Assembly: GCA_965198325.1 (NCBI GenBank)
Contig: CBDAPE010000013.1
Span: 248,001-312,000 of the forward strand
DNA from: CBDAPE01 sp965198325
Lineage (GTDB): Bacteria > Pseudomonadota > Alphaproteobacteria > UBA828 > JAPUJA01
DNA length: 64,000 bases
Direction of reading: 5' to 3'
Every line of letters begins with the position of its first letter. The first letter of the stretch is position 1. The position numbers and the translations under genes are program-made. Positions 25,267 through 34,461 of the stretch are shown one piece after another. Under the pieces are notes generated by a model. That model was given only the letters and a program-made list of their open reading frames with translations. It had not been told where the DNA came from and searched no databases.

Positions 25267-27210
25267 CTATCGTCGGCTAACCGCCTCCGCCTTGTCTGAA
25301 TCTTCCCACCACGCTTCCAGAACGATGCCGTAAAGCGGTGTGACCTCAGGCCGACCGAACTTGTCCCAATAGGCGATTCGGTCATCGTTCAGGTGATAGA
25401 GGGGGACAAAGTAGTGTCCCCACAGCAGCACCCTATCCATGGCGCGGATAATGTCGACGAAGGCGTCCCGGTCGCGTGCCTTGGTCATGAGGTCGATGAG
25501 CTTGTCGACGGCCGGATCTCGTATCCCCGGATAGTTGCGCGTCCCCTCCTGCCCGGCCGCCTGGGTGCCCCAGTAGAACGCCTGTTCATTCCCTGGAGAG
25601 AGCGACATCCCCCAGCGGTATATGATCATGTCGAAGTCGTAGACGTTTAGCCTGTACTGGTATTGCGATGTGTCAACGGTCCGGACCCGCACCTTGACGC
25701 CCAGACGCTCGAGGTTGCGGGTGAAGGAAAGGGCGATCTTCTCGTTTGCCGGATCCACCAGCAGAATCTCGAACGCCATGGGCAATCCGTCTGCCACCCG
25801 CTGGAGCGATCCCTCATGCACGGCCCACCCTGCCTCGGCTAGCAAGCGCCGCGCCGCTTTGAGGTTGGCGCGGATGCTGCCATCGACGGCCAGTGGGCGG
25901 TAGGTGTCCTCGAACAGCTCACGGGGCAGGCGCTCGCGATGGGGCTCCAACAGATCGCGTTCACGCCCATCCGGGATGCCGCGTGAGCCGAGCTCCGAGT
26001 TATCGAAGATGCTGTGCGTGCGGACGTACGCACCGTGCAGCAGCGTCTTGTTGACCCAGGCGAAGTCGAATGCGTGCGCCAGGGCGTGGCGAACCGCGCG
26101 GTCAGCGAAAATCTCCCGCCGTGTGTTGAAAACGAAAGCGAACATACCGGAGGGCCGACCATGCGGAAGGCGATCGAGCTTGACGCGGCCGTCCGCCGCG
26201 GCAGGGAAATCGTACGCGGTTGCCCAACGCTTGGCCGAGTATTCCTGGCGAAGGTCGTACTCGCCCGCCTTGAAGGCCTCCAGCATTACGTCGCCGTCGC
26301 GGTAGTAATCGAACCGGATGCGGTCGAAGTTGTGCTGCCCCCGGTTGATAGGCAGGTCACGTCCCCAGTAGTCGGGATCACGACGATAAACGATGCTGCG
26401 GCCCGCATCGACGCTCTCAACACGATAGGGACCGCTGCCGAGCGGCGGATCGAGCGTTGTCTCCTCGAACGTCACTGCCGTGTAATACGCCTTCGACAGG
26501 ATCGGCATCAAACCCATGATCAGCGGTAACTCGCGGTCCGGCGATGCGGCATCGAATATGAACCGCACCGAGCGCGCATCGGGTCGCTCGACGCTCCGGA
26601 CCTGCCGGTAATAGAGCCGGTGGTTGGGCCTGCCGTTTTCTTTCAGCGTCTCCCACGAAAAGACGACATCGTCCACAGTGATCGGACTGCCGTCGTGGAA
26701 ACGCGCCTCCGGCCTCAGCACAAAGGTGACGGAAGAGCGGTCGTCCGGCACCTCGATCGATTCGGCGATCAAACCATAGAGCGAGAACGGCTCATTCCAC
26801 GTCCGTTTGAGGAGGCTTTCGAAAACCAAGTGACGCCCGTGCGCCGGCACGCCATTGATGATGAATGGGTTGAGGTTATCGAAGATGCCCGTCACGGCAC
26901 GCCAAAGCTCACCGCCCTTCGGGGCGCTGGGATTGACGTAGTCGAGGTGATCGAAGCCGGCTTCGTACTTGGGTGCCCCATGCATGGCGATGCCGTGGCT
27001 CTGCGCGGCCGCGGATCGCATGCCGCCCACCAGCAGGGCCGCAAGGACGATCACAACCAAGCATCTAAGTGCTGGCTCAAGCGCAACGCCGACACCCTGC
27101 CTTGGCCTAGAGCCGGAGATGGGGGCCAAAGGACGACAGAAAAAGAAAATCATATAGCGCCACAGCCTATCAGTATCGACTGCGACTCCCAGCCAGGATG
27201 ATGCGGTCAT
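25267..27210 (-). CDS. YejA-like periplasmic oligopeptide-type substrate-binding protein (SBP_bac_5)
   Basis: The 647-residue product has a long basic leader, a hydrophobic core (LRCLVVIVLAALLVG) and a cleavage-like AAAQS, so it is exported. The mature part has family 5 features of the YejA branch: HGIAMHGAPKY near the start, LDYVNPSAPKGG and GSGPYRVESVDAG. Relatives bind peptides or microcin C-like molecules for an ABC importer, but no permease genes are adjacent. The ATG overlaps the ApbE stop by 4 bases. The unusually long leader may mean the true start is later. Confidence 0.85.
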   Translation of the reverse strand: MTASSWLGVAVDTDRLWRYMIFFFCRPLAPISGSRPRQGVGVALEPALRCLVVIVLAALLVGGMRSAAAQSHGIAMHGAPKYEAGFDHLDYVNPSAPKGGELWRAVTGIFDNLNPFIINGVPAHGRHLVFESLLKRTWNEPFSLYGLIAESIEVPDDRSSVTFVLRPEARFHDGSPITVDDVVFSWETLKENGRPNHRLYYRQVRSVERPDARSVRFIFDAASPDRELPLIMGLMPILSKAYYTAVTFEETTLDPPLGSGPYRVESVDAGRSIVYRRDPDYWGRDLPINRGQHNFDRIRFDYYRDGDVMLEAFKAGEYDLRQEYSAKRWATAYDFPAAADGRVKLDRLPHGRPSGMFAFVFNTRREIFADRAVRHALAHAFDFAWVNKTLLHGAYVRTHSIFDNSELGSRGIPDGRERDLLEPHRERLPRELFEDTYRPLAVDGSIRANLKAARRLLAEAGWAVHEGSLQRVADGLPMAFEILLVDPANEKIALSFTRNLERLGVKVRVRTVDTSQYQYRLNVYDFDMIIYRWGMSLSPGNEQAFYWGTQAAGQEGTRNYPGIRDPAVDKLIDLMTKARDRDAFVDIIRAMDRVLLWGHYFVPLYHLNDDRIAYWDKFGRPEVTPLYGIVLEAWWEDSDKAEAVSRR

Positions 27211-28145
27211 GCAGCTCCTTTACCCTTGCCTCGCGCGCCGGCGATCGAGTCTGGGGGCATCACGGCGCAGGCGGTCGACAGGCCGTCGGCGAGTGTCGCA
27301 CGCGTCGCCACCACCGAGGCGCTGGCATGGTGGTTCGCCGAGTGTCCCGTTGCGGGGTCGAGCAAGTGATGAAATCGCCCGCTGGGTTCGAAGAGGGTGC
27401 CGTAGCCGCCCGAGGTCGCCACCGCTTCGTCGTTCAGGGTGACCGTCGCGATCGTCCCGGTCGGATCGAACGGGTCCCGGATTCCGACGGTCCAGGCGCG
27501 TCCGCGGGGCGATCGGCCATGAGCCCCGGTTTCGCCCAGATCGACCAACAGGTTCCCCACGCCCGCGCGGCGCAACAGCGCGGCCACGCGGTCGGTGGCA
27601 AACCCCTGCGCGATGCCGTTCAGCGTCAGAGCCATGCCGGGGCACCGAAATCCGATTCGTCTCGGCGCCACTTCAACGGCTCGAAAATCCGCTAGCGCGC
27701 GCGCTGCCGCAACCCGATCCGCAGGCGGTCCAGAGGGCTCTGGGTTCGGCGTCGAGAAATGCTCCGCATAGAGCGGCTGGATGGTGGGGTCGAACGCACC
27801 CTCCGTCGCCTCCGAGATCGCCAGCGCCTCATTCAGCAACTCCACCAGTTCGATCGGGGGCTCGTCGAGGCGGCCTCGGCAGTTGAGCCGCGCCAGCGCG
27901 GAGTCGGGGCGGTACAAACTGAAAATGCTCTCCAGCCGCTCGATTTCGTCCCGGACTTCCATGATCAGTGCGTTTGCCTGGCCTTCTTCCAGGCCATGCA
28001 GCAAGACGGTCGCGTCGGCACCGAACGCCATGCCCGACCATCTAATCGTTCGACTCTCTGCGGCAGTGTGCAGGCTGAACGCCATGAGCGCAAGCCCGCC
28101 CGTCGCACCGGCCGCGATCAGGATGCTGCGCCGCGACAACGTCAT
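27207..28145 (-). CDS. apbE: FAD:protein FMN transferase
   Basis: The 312-residue protein begins with a twin-arginine-like signal (TLSRRSILIAAGATGG), so it acts in the periplasm. It has the ApbE pattern: the loop ATVLLHG, ERLESIFSLYRPDSALARLN, GFATDRVAALL and the Asp/His/Thr end VATSGGY with HHLLDPATGHS. ApbE attaches FMN to threonine in partner proteins. No standard partner (NqrC, RnfG) is visible; the neighbours are a multicopper oxidase and a binding protein. Confidence 0.9.
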   Translation of the reverse strand: MTLSRRSILIAAGATGGLALMAFSLHTAAESRTIRWSGMAFGADATVLLHGLEEGQANALIMEVRDEIERLESIFSLYRPDSALARLNCRGRLDEPPIELVELLNEALAISEATEGAFDPTIQPLYAEHFSTPNPEPSGPPADRVAAARALADFRAVEVAPRRIGFRCPGMALTLNGIAQGFATDRVAALLRRAGVGNLLVDLGETGAHGRSPRGRAWTVGIRDPFDPTGTIATVTLNDEAVATSGGYGTLFEPSGRFHHLLDPATGHSANHHASASVVATRATLADGLSTACAVMPPDSIAGARGKGKGAA

Positions 28146-28209
28146 GGCATTGGTGGCGCTGAAATGCCGCTATCTGGACCCGGACGAATCAACCTGCCGG
28201 TCGCAATCG

Positions 28210-29355
28210 TCAGCCGCCGCAGCCAGGGCCGCCCTCGCCCTCCACGGTGTAAAGCGCCATCATCCCCGCCGTGATGTGGTCGTTGACGTGGCAATGGAAC
28301 ATCCAGGTCCCCGGCGCGTCCGGCTGCATGTCGACGATCCGGGTGCTCGCGGGCATGAGCTCGATCACGTCGACACGCCGGCCATGGAGAATTCCGGTAT
28401 TCCCATGCCAGTGGGGCGAATGCAGGTCGACTTCAGTGCCGAGCGCGAACGTATACCAGCGCACCCGCTCGCAGCGGTTCATGACGAGCCCGTCCAGGTT
28501 CGCATAGACCCGGCCGTTGATGGTATGCATCAGGTTGCCTTCGACGAAGTCCTCATCCTCCGGGTCGGGCGCCGGTCCCTCGACGAAGCGGGCGATATTC
28601 TTGTCCAGGTACCAGCTCACGTTCTCGTCGAACACCGTAAACAGGGTGACGAATTCACGGTCGACGTCCGCCGGGCTGCCGTCGGGCTTGGCCATACCCG
28701 GGGTGGTCACGACGATGGCACCGACGAGGCCCGAATTGGTGTCGCGCGGCTCGTCCACATGGCCGTGGTAGAGCCAAGCCACCGAGCTCGGGTCGCCAGG
28801 CCCGGGCCCGGCGCGCTCGGGCACCTCCCAGACATAGGTGTATTCCCCGCCGGGCGGCACGCCGTCGTCGAGTTTGTCGTCGCCCGCGGTGCCGTCGGCG
28901 TAGGGCGAGCCCTCGTTCGCCTTGTCGTAGAACACCCCGTGCGGGTGAATCGTATTCGGCCGCGACGCGTTGTTGCGAAATACCACGCGGATGGTATCGC
29001 CGACCTCGGCGTGAATAACCGGGCCGAGCACGCCCAGATGCTCCCACGCCTCGCCGCCAGGCCTGATGGTGGAGAAGCTCGCGTCGGTGTATTCCCGGTA
29101 GATCACCTTGCGGTAGACCCGTCCGATCTGCCCGTCGGCATTTACCACGAACACCGCCTGCTCCTCGGTGAACGGTTGATCCATCATCCGGTCGTACCCG
29201 GCAGGCGCATAATCCCATTCGACCTCGTCGGCCGCGATGTAATGGATTCGCTCCGCTGCACGGGCCGCGTCGGGGCTGATAGCGGTGACGAACAATCCCA
29301 GCGCGAGAGCCGCGCCGAGCGCGGCGAAAAAAGCGACTTTCCGTGAATCTCTCAT
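28210..29355 (-). CDS. periplasmic multicopper oxidase
   Basis: About 381 residues including a signal peptide (FFAALGAALALGLFV, cleavage after ARA). All four copper-binding His motifs are visible: TIHPHGVFYD, WLYHGHVDEP, LHSPHWHGNTG and the T1/T2/T3 motif WMFHCHVNDHITAGMMALY. The size fits two-domain or compact laccase/ferroxidase types. The ATG at 29353-29355 was chosen as the one directly before a normal signal sequence. ApbE follows after 64 bases. A role in copper or iron oxidation is likely. Confidence 0.88.
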   Translation of the reverse strand: MRDSRKVAFFAALGAALALGLFVTAISPDAARAAERIHYIAADEVEWDYAPAGYDRMMDQPFTEEQAVFVVNADGQIGRVYRKVIYREYTDASFSTIRPGGEAWEHLGVLGPVIHAEVGDTIRVVFRNNASRPNTIHPHGVFYDKANEGSPYADGTAGDDKLDDGVPPGGEYTYVWEVPERAGPGPGDPSSVAWLYHGHVDEPRDTNSGLVGAIVVTTPGMAKPDGSPADVDREFVTLFTVFDENVSWYLDKNIARFVEGPAPDPEDEDFVEGNLMHTINGRVYANLDGLVMNRCERVRWYTFALGTEVDLHSPHWHGNTGILHGRRVDVIELMPASTRIVDMQPDAPGTWMFHCHVNDHITAGMMALYTVEGEGGPGCGG

Positions 29356-29490
29356 CTCCGTACATCCTGTTTCTCTCATGGGCGCGCATCCTGTCGTTGT
29401 CGGTACGACGAGCCTGGAAGGGTGAACCCCCACGCGGCGCAGGCTACGCTCGATCCGGCTCCGAGTCCGCTCACGGCGAAGATGTCACAA

Positions 29491-29505
29491 TGCGAATGAT
29501 TGTCA
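29491..29505. promoter_or_regulatory. Fur-like operator upstream of the multicopper oxidase operon
   Basis: TGCGAATGATTGTCA matches the 7-1-7 Fur consensus TGATAATnATTATCA at 11 of 14 positions and overlaps a TTGACA promoter-like hexamer on the minus strand. It lies about 135 bases before the oxidase ATG. Confidence 0.4.
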
Positions 29506-29508
29506 ATA

Positions 29509-29665
29509 TCAATTAACGCCGGTGGTGCGACGTTGGCGCCCCAGCTCGAACTTGCCGCTCTCGGGGTCGCCAGCGAGCAGTGCGCCCGTTGCGATGTCGA
29601 AATAAGCCCTGTGCGGCGAGAGCCGGCCGGCCGCGAGCCGATCCTTGACGAAGGAAACAGCCGGT
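29509..29665 (-). pseudogene. beta-carbonic anhydrase C-terminal remnant
   Basis: The minus strand reads VKDRLAAGRLSPHRAYFDIA, then TGALLAGDPESGKF and a stop. This matches the end of beta-carbonic anhydrases (pattern v..r...G.L.lhga.FDi.tG.l...d...G.F). The upstream part was replaced by an IS3 fragment. Confidence 0.45.
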
Positions 29666-29950
29666 TCGCCAGCATCTGTTCAGCCAGCGCCTCCTTGAGG
29701 ACTCGGGCCTCGGCACGCAGGGCCTGCACTTCGACACTGGTCGCCTGCGCGCCGTGCCCTGCCCTGGCCAGACGCTTCCTGCCCGCTTCCAAAAACTCCT
29801 TCAACCAACTGGAGTAAAGGCTCTCCGCGATCCCCTCGCGACGGCAAAGGGCGGCTGGGCTGTCCTTGCCGCGAAGCCCTGCAAGGACTGCGAGGATCCT
29901 TTCTCGGGAAGCAGCCCTGTTCTGAGATGCTTCGCGTCGTCGCTGCCTTG
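29666..29950 (-). pseudogene. IS3-type orfA remnant
   Basis: The frame encodes AGLRGKDSPAALCRREGIAE and WLKEFLEAGRKRLARAGH, closely similar to orfA at 51203-51577. Both ends are missing; it runs into the carbonic anhydrase stub. Confidence 0.75.
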
Positions 29951-30128
29951 GGTGGTCTGACCCATAATATGACCGACTTCGTGTCTTTGCATTGACGTGT
30001 CGGCCACCCGAGCGGCGCCGTAGTGCCTCGCCGGCCAGGTGGGCAGTGACCTAATAGGAGCCTGATCCACCAGGTCCCATCGCAGTCCTGTCCTTCCCGC
30101 CTGACCAGCGAGTCGGACCATCGACCAT

Positions 30129-30491
30129 GTGAAGGGATCAACAATCACGCCTGGCATCGCACTCCAACGCCACGACGTCATCGTCGGGGTCGACACGCAC
30201 AAAGATGAGCACATCGCGGTTGCCATCGACGGCCTCGGCGGCCTCATCGACAAGCCGAAACTGGCGGCGGCGACCCCTGACGGCTACGCCGAATTGCTTT
30301 TCTGGGCGCAATCACTCGGCGAGGTCCATGCGTTCGGGGTCGAGGGCTGCGGGTCATACGGCTCGGGTCTCGCTCGGTTCCTTCGCCGTCACGGCCACAT
30401 AGTCCATGAAGTCGCTAGACCGCCCCGCAAGGGTGAGCGGCGCCTGTCCGGTAAGAGTGACCCCATCGATGCTTGGCCTGCCCCCGATTAG
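30129..30491 (+). pseudogene. IS110 family transposase, N-terminal fragment
   Basis: The product starts with the RuvC-like core of IS110 transposases: VIVGVDTHKDEHIAVAI (first Asp), FGVEGCGSYG (Glu) and SDPIDA (Asp). It ends where IS3 begins, at 30492. The 170 bases before it resemble the untranslated left end of such elements. Confidence 0.8.
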
Positions 30492-30521
30492 TGGTCCAGC
30501 GCTTAAGTTAGAGTTTGGCGC

Positions 30522-31339
30522 GGGTTAAGTTGATGGGCCGCCCGTAGCCCCTCAACAGGGTAGGTTGGCCCCTCAACGTTTGGCAAGATGGTTTCTGGGG
30601 CCGGCGGTCTGTATCCGAGCGAGCTATGCGGCCGGATGGTATTATAGTGATGGCGCCATCGTTCGATCAGCACTTTGGCCTGCTTCAGTGTAGAGAAGAT
30701 CTCCGTGTTCAGGATTTCGTCCCGGAGCTTTGAGTTGAAGCTCTCGTTGTATCCGTTCTCCCAAGGTGACCCGGGCTCGATATAGAGGGTCTTGACGCCG
30801 ATCCTGCCGAGCCAGTCGCGGACGGCATGAGCGGTAAACTCTGAGCCGTTGTCGGAACGGATATGATCCGGCGGGCCATGTTGGACGAAGAGCTCGGTCA
30901 GACAATGGAGGACATTGTCCGAGTTCAATCGGGTTAAGTTGATGGGCCGCCCGTAGCCCCTCAACAGGGTAGGTTGGCCCCTCAACGTTTGGCAAGATGG
31001 TTTCTGGGGCCGGCGGTCTGTATCCGAGCGAGCTATGCGGCCGGATGGTATTATAGTGATGGCGCCATCGTTCGATCAGCACTTTGGCCTGCTTCAGTGT
31101 AGAGAAGATCTCCGTGTTCAGGATTTCGTCCCGGAGCTTTGAGTTGAAGCTCTCGTTGTATCCGTTCTCCCAAGGTGACCCGGGCTCGATATAGAGGGTC
31201 TTGACGCCGATCCTGCCGAGCCAGTCGCGGACGGCATGAGCGGTAAACTCTGAGCCGTTGTCGGAACGGATATGATCCGGCGGGCCATGTTGGACGAAGA
31301 GCTCGGTCAGACAATGGAGGACATTGTCCGAGTTCAATC
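30522..31339. repeat. 409-bp tandem direct duplication
   Basis: Unit 1 (30522-30930) and unit 2 (30931-31339) read the same base for base by eye. They cover the 3' third of orfB and the non-coding end of the IS. Since 409 is not divisible by 3, the second unit is out of frame relative to the first. Confidence 0.93.
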
Positions 31340-31817
31340 TTCGCTCGACGACAACGGCCATGCACCGCCTGGTGAACTCATCGATCACGGTGAGCATGCG
31401 GAACGTCCTCCCATCGTGTGTTCGATCCATGACGAAGTCATAGGACCAGACGTGATTGGGCCAGCACGGCCGCAGACGGATGCAGGATCCGTCGTTGAGC
31501 CACAGCCTGCCCCGTTTCGGTTGCTTCTGTGGGAGCTTCAGCCCCTCCCGCCGCCAGATGCGCTGGACCCGCTTGGCGTTCACGTGCCAACCTTCGGTCC
31601 TGAGCAAGGCAGTGATCCGCCGATCGCCATATCTGCCATACTGGCTGGCCAAGCGGATGATCGCGGCCGTGAGGGCCTCTTCATCATCCCGACCACGGGG
31701 TCTCTTGCGCTGGGTTGAGCGATGTTGGCCTGCAACAGCACAGGCCCGTCGCTCGGAGATCCCCAGTTCGGCCTGGAGATGATCAACACACTGCCGGCGA
31801 CGGGCGGGGCTTAGCAA
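30642..31817 (-). CDS. IS3 orfB (DDE integrase) with altered C-terminus
   Basis: The complete rve domain is present: HVWSYDFVMDRTHDG (Asp), HIRSDNGSEFTAHAV (Asp) and WENGYNESFNSKLRDE (Glu). At HQLNP the reading enters the extra repeat unit out of frame and gains about 100 unrelated residues ending at 30642. The native end (RQTLT) survives only in the outer unit. Catalysis might still work; the tail is new. Confidence 0.8.
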   Translation of the reverse strand: MLSPARRRQCVDHLQAELGISERRACAVAGQHRSTQRKRPRGRDDEEALTAAIIRLASQYGRYGDRRITALLRTEGWHVNAKRVQRIWRREGLKLPQKQPKRGRLWLNDGSCIRLRPCWPNHVWSYDFVMDRTHDGRTFRMLTVIDEFTRRCMAVVVERRLNSDNVLHCLTELFVQHGPPDHIRSDNGSEFTAHAVRDWLGRIGVKTLYIEPGSPWENGYNESFNSKLRDEILNTEIFSTLKQAKVLIERWRHHYNTIRPHSSLGYRPPAPETILPNVEGPTYPVEGLRAAHQLNPIELGQCPPLSDRALRPTWPAGSYPFRQRLRVYRSCRPRLARQDRRQDPLYRARVTLGERIQRELQLKAPGRNPEHGDLLYTEAGQSADRTMAPSL

Positions 31818-32089
31818 TTTCCCTCAAGCGCCTCTTTCAAGATCAGCTTATCCAACGTCAGATCCGAGATCGCCTTGCGGAGACGGCCATTCTCCTTCTC
31901 CAGGTCCTTCAGACGCTTGGCCTGGTCAGTACGAAGGCCGCCATATTCCTTGCGCCAGCGATAGTAACTCTGCTCCGATACGCCGAGCGTGCGACAAGCT
32001 TGACCAACCGACTGGCCCTGCGCCAAAGCCACCTCGGCTTCGCGCAACATGCTGATAATCCGTTCTGAGGTGTAGCGTTTACGGCTCAT
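31811..32089 (-). CDS. IS3 orfA, helix-turn-helix transposase subunit
   Basis: A 92-residue protein with HTH (QSVGQACRTLGVSEQSYYRW) and a leucine-zipper-like end. The ATG at 32087-32089 has AGGAGG at a good distance. It overlaps orfB by 7 bases, where a programmed frameshift usually fuses the two. Confidence 0.9.
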   Translation of the reverse strand: MSRKRYTSERIISMLREAEVALAQGQSVGQACRTLGVSEQSYYRWRKEYGGLRTDQAKRLKDLEKENGRLRKAISDLTLDKLILKEALEGNC

Positions 32090-32148
32090 TTCGTCCTCCT
32101 TTCGAGGGGGCAAAATGCGCCAAACTCTTCAATAAATCTGGACCACTT

Positions 32149-32709
32149 TTAGGGGGTCACTCCATCGTTGAGAAGCCTGTCCAATTTCCTGATGCCGTGG
32201 ACAGCGAAGGAAATGTCCTGGAGAGCGCCGAGGAACAGCAAATCAAAAGCGGTTGACGAAACCCAATCGACATCGCGTTTGTACCCACATACGGCAAGTG
32301 CTCCTGTCCGGCGTAGAAACCTGTTCAGTGTGTTGCCGTGAAGATCCAGGGTCGAGCACGAGCCAAAGTGGATAATGCGTCCACTGCAGGCGTCTTCCAA
32401 TCCTGTTGCCAGTTCATTCAGCTTGAACCCACTCTCGCCTTGTCCGAGCTCGATTTCTCCGGGATTGCCATGAAATGACAGATAGAGGATCGGATAGTTC
32501 TTGAAGCTTGCTTTACCCCACTCTTTCAGGCGGAACTCAAATTCTCCTCGAGTAGCGACATCTTTGCGTAGGTAAGGGACCTGCAAGTGACGCACCGTCT
32601 CGAGAAGACGCAACACAGGTTCGACTGTTATCTTGTCATTTTGTCCGAACCAGTTGCCCTCGAGACAGTATATTCCCTTCTCTTGATCCACCCTTCTCCG
32701 CTTCGCCAT
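32149..32709 (-). CDS. DUF6642-type protein with CHAT/caspase-like His-Cys dyad
   Basis: About 186 residues. Patterns seen: YCLEGNWFGQNDKITVEPVL near the start, ILYLSFHGNPGEIELG (candidate catalytic His) and RIIHFGSCSTLDLHG (candidate Cys). The two lie about 45 residues apart on predicted strand ends, as in CHAT and caspase-like peptidases. The ATG at 32707-32709 starts the conserved part. The stop lies 3 bases from the IS3 end, so the natural C-terminus may have been cut. Function is unknown; relatives are plausible cell-death or defence proteases. Confidence 0.55.
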   Translation of the reverse strand: MAKRRRVDQEKGIYCLEGNWFGQNDKITVEPVLRLLETVRHLQVPYLRKDVATRGEFEFRLKEWGKASFKNYPILYLSFHGNPGEIELGQGESGFKLNELATGLEDACSGRIIHFGSCSTLDLHGNTLNRFLRRTGALAVCGYKRDVDWVSSTAFDLLFLGALQDISFAVHGIRKLDRLLNDGVTP

Positions 32710-32756
32710 TGCATCATTCCCAATCGTTACGTGGCGGCCCGGCATCGTTCAGCCAC

Positions 32757-32994
32757 TGTCCCTCCCATTTATTCCATCTGTGGCAGAAACCTTGGAATTT
32801 TGCATCACCCTCGGACACCCTTTCTGACAAGCATAAGATCATCGAAGCTCTCCCCGCCGTCTTCCGCGAACTCTTCGTCGGTCGCGCGGCGCCCCACACA
32901 GAACTCCTTGCCCTCCGCCGGCAGGGAGCCGTCCTGAAGCGAAAAAGGTCCCGGCCATCGCTTCGGATGTCCGATGGAATAAATAGAGGGGACA
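32757..32994. mobile_element. 238-bp MITE-like element, copy A
   Basis: Bounded by inverted repeats TGTCCCTCCCATTTATTCCA and, inverted, TGTCCCCTCTATTTATTCCA. The inside encodes the first ~60 residues of an IS3/IS481-like integrase (KIIEALPAVFRELFVGRAAP) fused directly to the right end, so it is an internal-deletion derivative. A copy of the same length lies at 43765-44002. Confidence 0.8.
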
Positions 32995-33101
32995 AGTTCA
33001 CATCGAGGCCGCGAGCTGGGGCGCCCACCAGAGAAGCCAGACGACCGACACCTGATGGCTCCGTCTTTACACCAGAACGTCCATCGGATACTGCGCTAAC
33101 C

Positions 33102-34382
33102 ATGCGCCACCTGATCCTGTCCAGCTCGCCGCTGTTTCTCGGCGTCATGCTGCTGGTGCTCGGCAATGGGCTGATCGGCACCCTGCTCGGTGTCCGTCTC
33201 GTGCAGGCGGGCTATCCCGCCTACATCCCCGGTCTGATGGCCGCGGCCTATTTCGTCGGCCTGGTCACCGCCTCGGTGACAGCCCACCGGATCATCGCGC
33301 TGGCTGGCCATATCCGGGCGTTTGCAGCCTTCGCCTCAATCTGCTCGGCGGCGATGCTGTCCCACGGCTTTGCCGTCGATCCGGCGCTCTGGGCTGTGCT
33401 GCGCCTGATCGAAGGTTTCTGCATCGCAGTGCTCTACATGTGCATCGAGAGTTGGCTCCATGATCGCGCCACCAACAAGACCCGCGGCAAGTTCCTGTCG
33501 ATCTACATGATCACGATCTATTTCGCACTCGGCGCCTCTCAGTTTCTGCTCAATCTGTGGGAGCCTTCGGCCTTCGCCCTGTTTGGCATTTGCTCGGTGT
33601 TGATGTCGATTGCACTGGTTCCAGTGGCGCTCGCCCGAACGCCGGCTCCGCCCCTGCCGTCAACTGATTACTTCGGCCTGCGCCGGCTCTACCGTATCTC
33701 GCCATTGGGCACCGTCGGGTGTTTTGCGAGTGGTGCCGTAGTCGGTGCCTTCTATGGCCTTGGTCCCGTATTTGCCGACGGTGTTGCACTCGATATCGCG
33801 GGCACCGCCCGCTTCATGGCCGCCACGATCCTGGGCGGTCTCGTCCTGCAGTGGCCGCTTGGCTGGTTGTCGGACCGGTTCGACCGGCGCACGGTGATTG
33901 CCGTCTCCTGCGCCGCCATGGGGCTCACCGCTGGCACCGTGATCGCCGTCATGGGCGCCGGCGAGGCAGCCTTGCTCACGGTCGCTGCTATCAACGGCGG
34001 TTTCGTCTTCGCTCTCTATCCGCTCTGTGTCTCCCATGCCAACGACTTCATCGACGGCCGGGATCGGGTCGGAGCGAGCGGCGGGCTGATGTTGGCCTAC
34101 GGCGCCGGCGCCGTGGTCGGCCCACTCGCGGCCTCCGGGGCCATCATGGGAATGGGCCCCGCCGGGCTGTTCGCCCTCGGCGGCGCGGTCGGCGTCTTCA
34201 CCCTGCTCTTCAGCCTATGGCGGATGAGCCGGCGTGCGGCGCCGCCCATCGACGAGCAGGAGGATTTTCGCCCCCTGCCCCGCACAACGCCCCATGCCAT
34301 GGAGCTCGACCCGCGTGCGGACGAGTCTCCAGCCTCCGATGTCATCCCATCCGGCCGGAGCGAAGACGACGACACCTTTTGA
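33102..34382 (+). CDS. MFS transporter (YcaD-like)
   Basis: A 426-residue protein with about 12 hydrophobic segments. The MFS loop motif appears in the second half as GWLSDRFDRRTVIAVS, with the family-typical LRLIEGFCIAVLYMCIESWL in helix 4-5. The charged tail after residue ~370 is cytoplasmic. The ATG at 33102 starts the first helix; the longer frame upstream is MITE sequence. The substrate is unknown. The promoter may be provided or disturbed by the MITE. Confidence 0.85.
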   Translation: MRHLILSSSPLFLGVMLLVLGNGLIGTLLGVRLVQAGYPAYIPGLMAAAYFVGLVTASVTAHRIIALAGHIRAFAAFASICSAAMLSHGFAVDPALWAVLRLIEGFCIAVLYMCIESWLHDRATNKTRGKFLSIYMITIYFALGASQFLLNLWEPSAFALFGICSVLMSIALVPVALARTPAPPLPSTDYFGLRRLYRISPLGTVGCFASGAVVGAFYGLGPVFADGVALDIAGTARFMAATILGGLVLQWPLGWLSDRFDRRTVIAVSCAAMGLTAGTVIAVMGAGEAALLTVAAINGGFVFALYPLCVSHANDFIDGRDRVGASGGLMLAYGAGAVVGPLAASGAIMGMGPAGLFALGGAVGVFTLLFSLWRMSRRAAPPIDEQEDFRPLPRTTPHAMELDPRADESPASDVIPSGRSEDDDTF

Positions 34383-34461
34383 AACCGGCCGCGCCTCCAT
34401 TTCGGTGTGGCAACCGGTTCGAACCCGATTAATGATCGTCGATTGAGCCGCGCAGCAATCG

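Larger units (their letters stand above)
30492..32145 (-). mobile_element. IS3 family element with internal tandem duplication
   Basis: The ends are inverted repeats TGGTCCAGCGCTTAAGTTAG and, inverted, TGGTCCAGATTTATTGAAGA, both followed by GAGTTTGGCGC. It has two genes, orfA and orfB. No matching target duplication was seen, so at least one flank has been rearranged. The normal length would be about 1245 bp; the extra 409 bp is a tandem duplication. Confidence 0.88.

Noticed and set aside
32709..33101. N-terminal extension of the MFS transporter
   Set aside because: The extension is MITE sequence; homology and the first helix begin at 33102.
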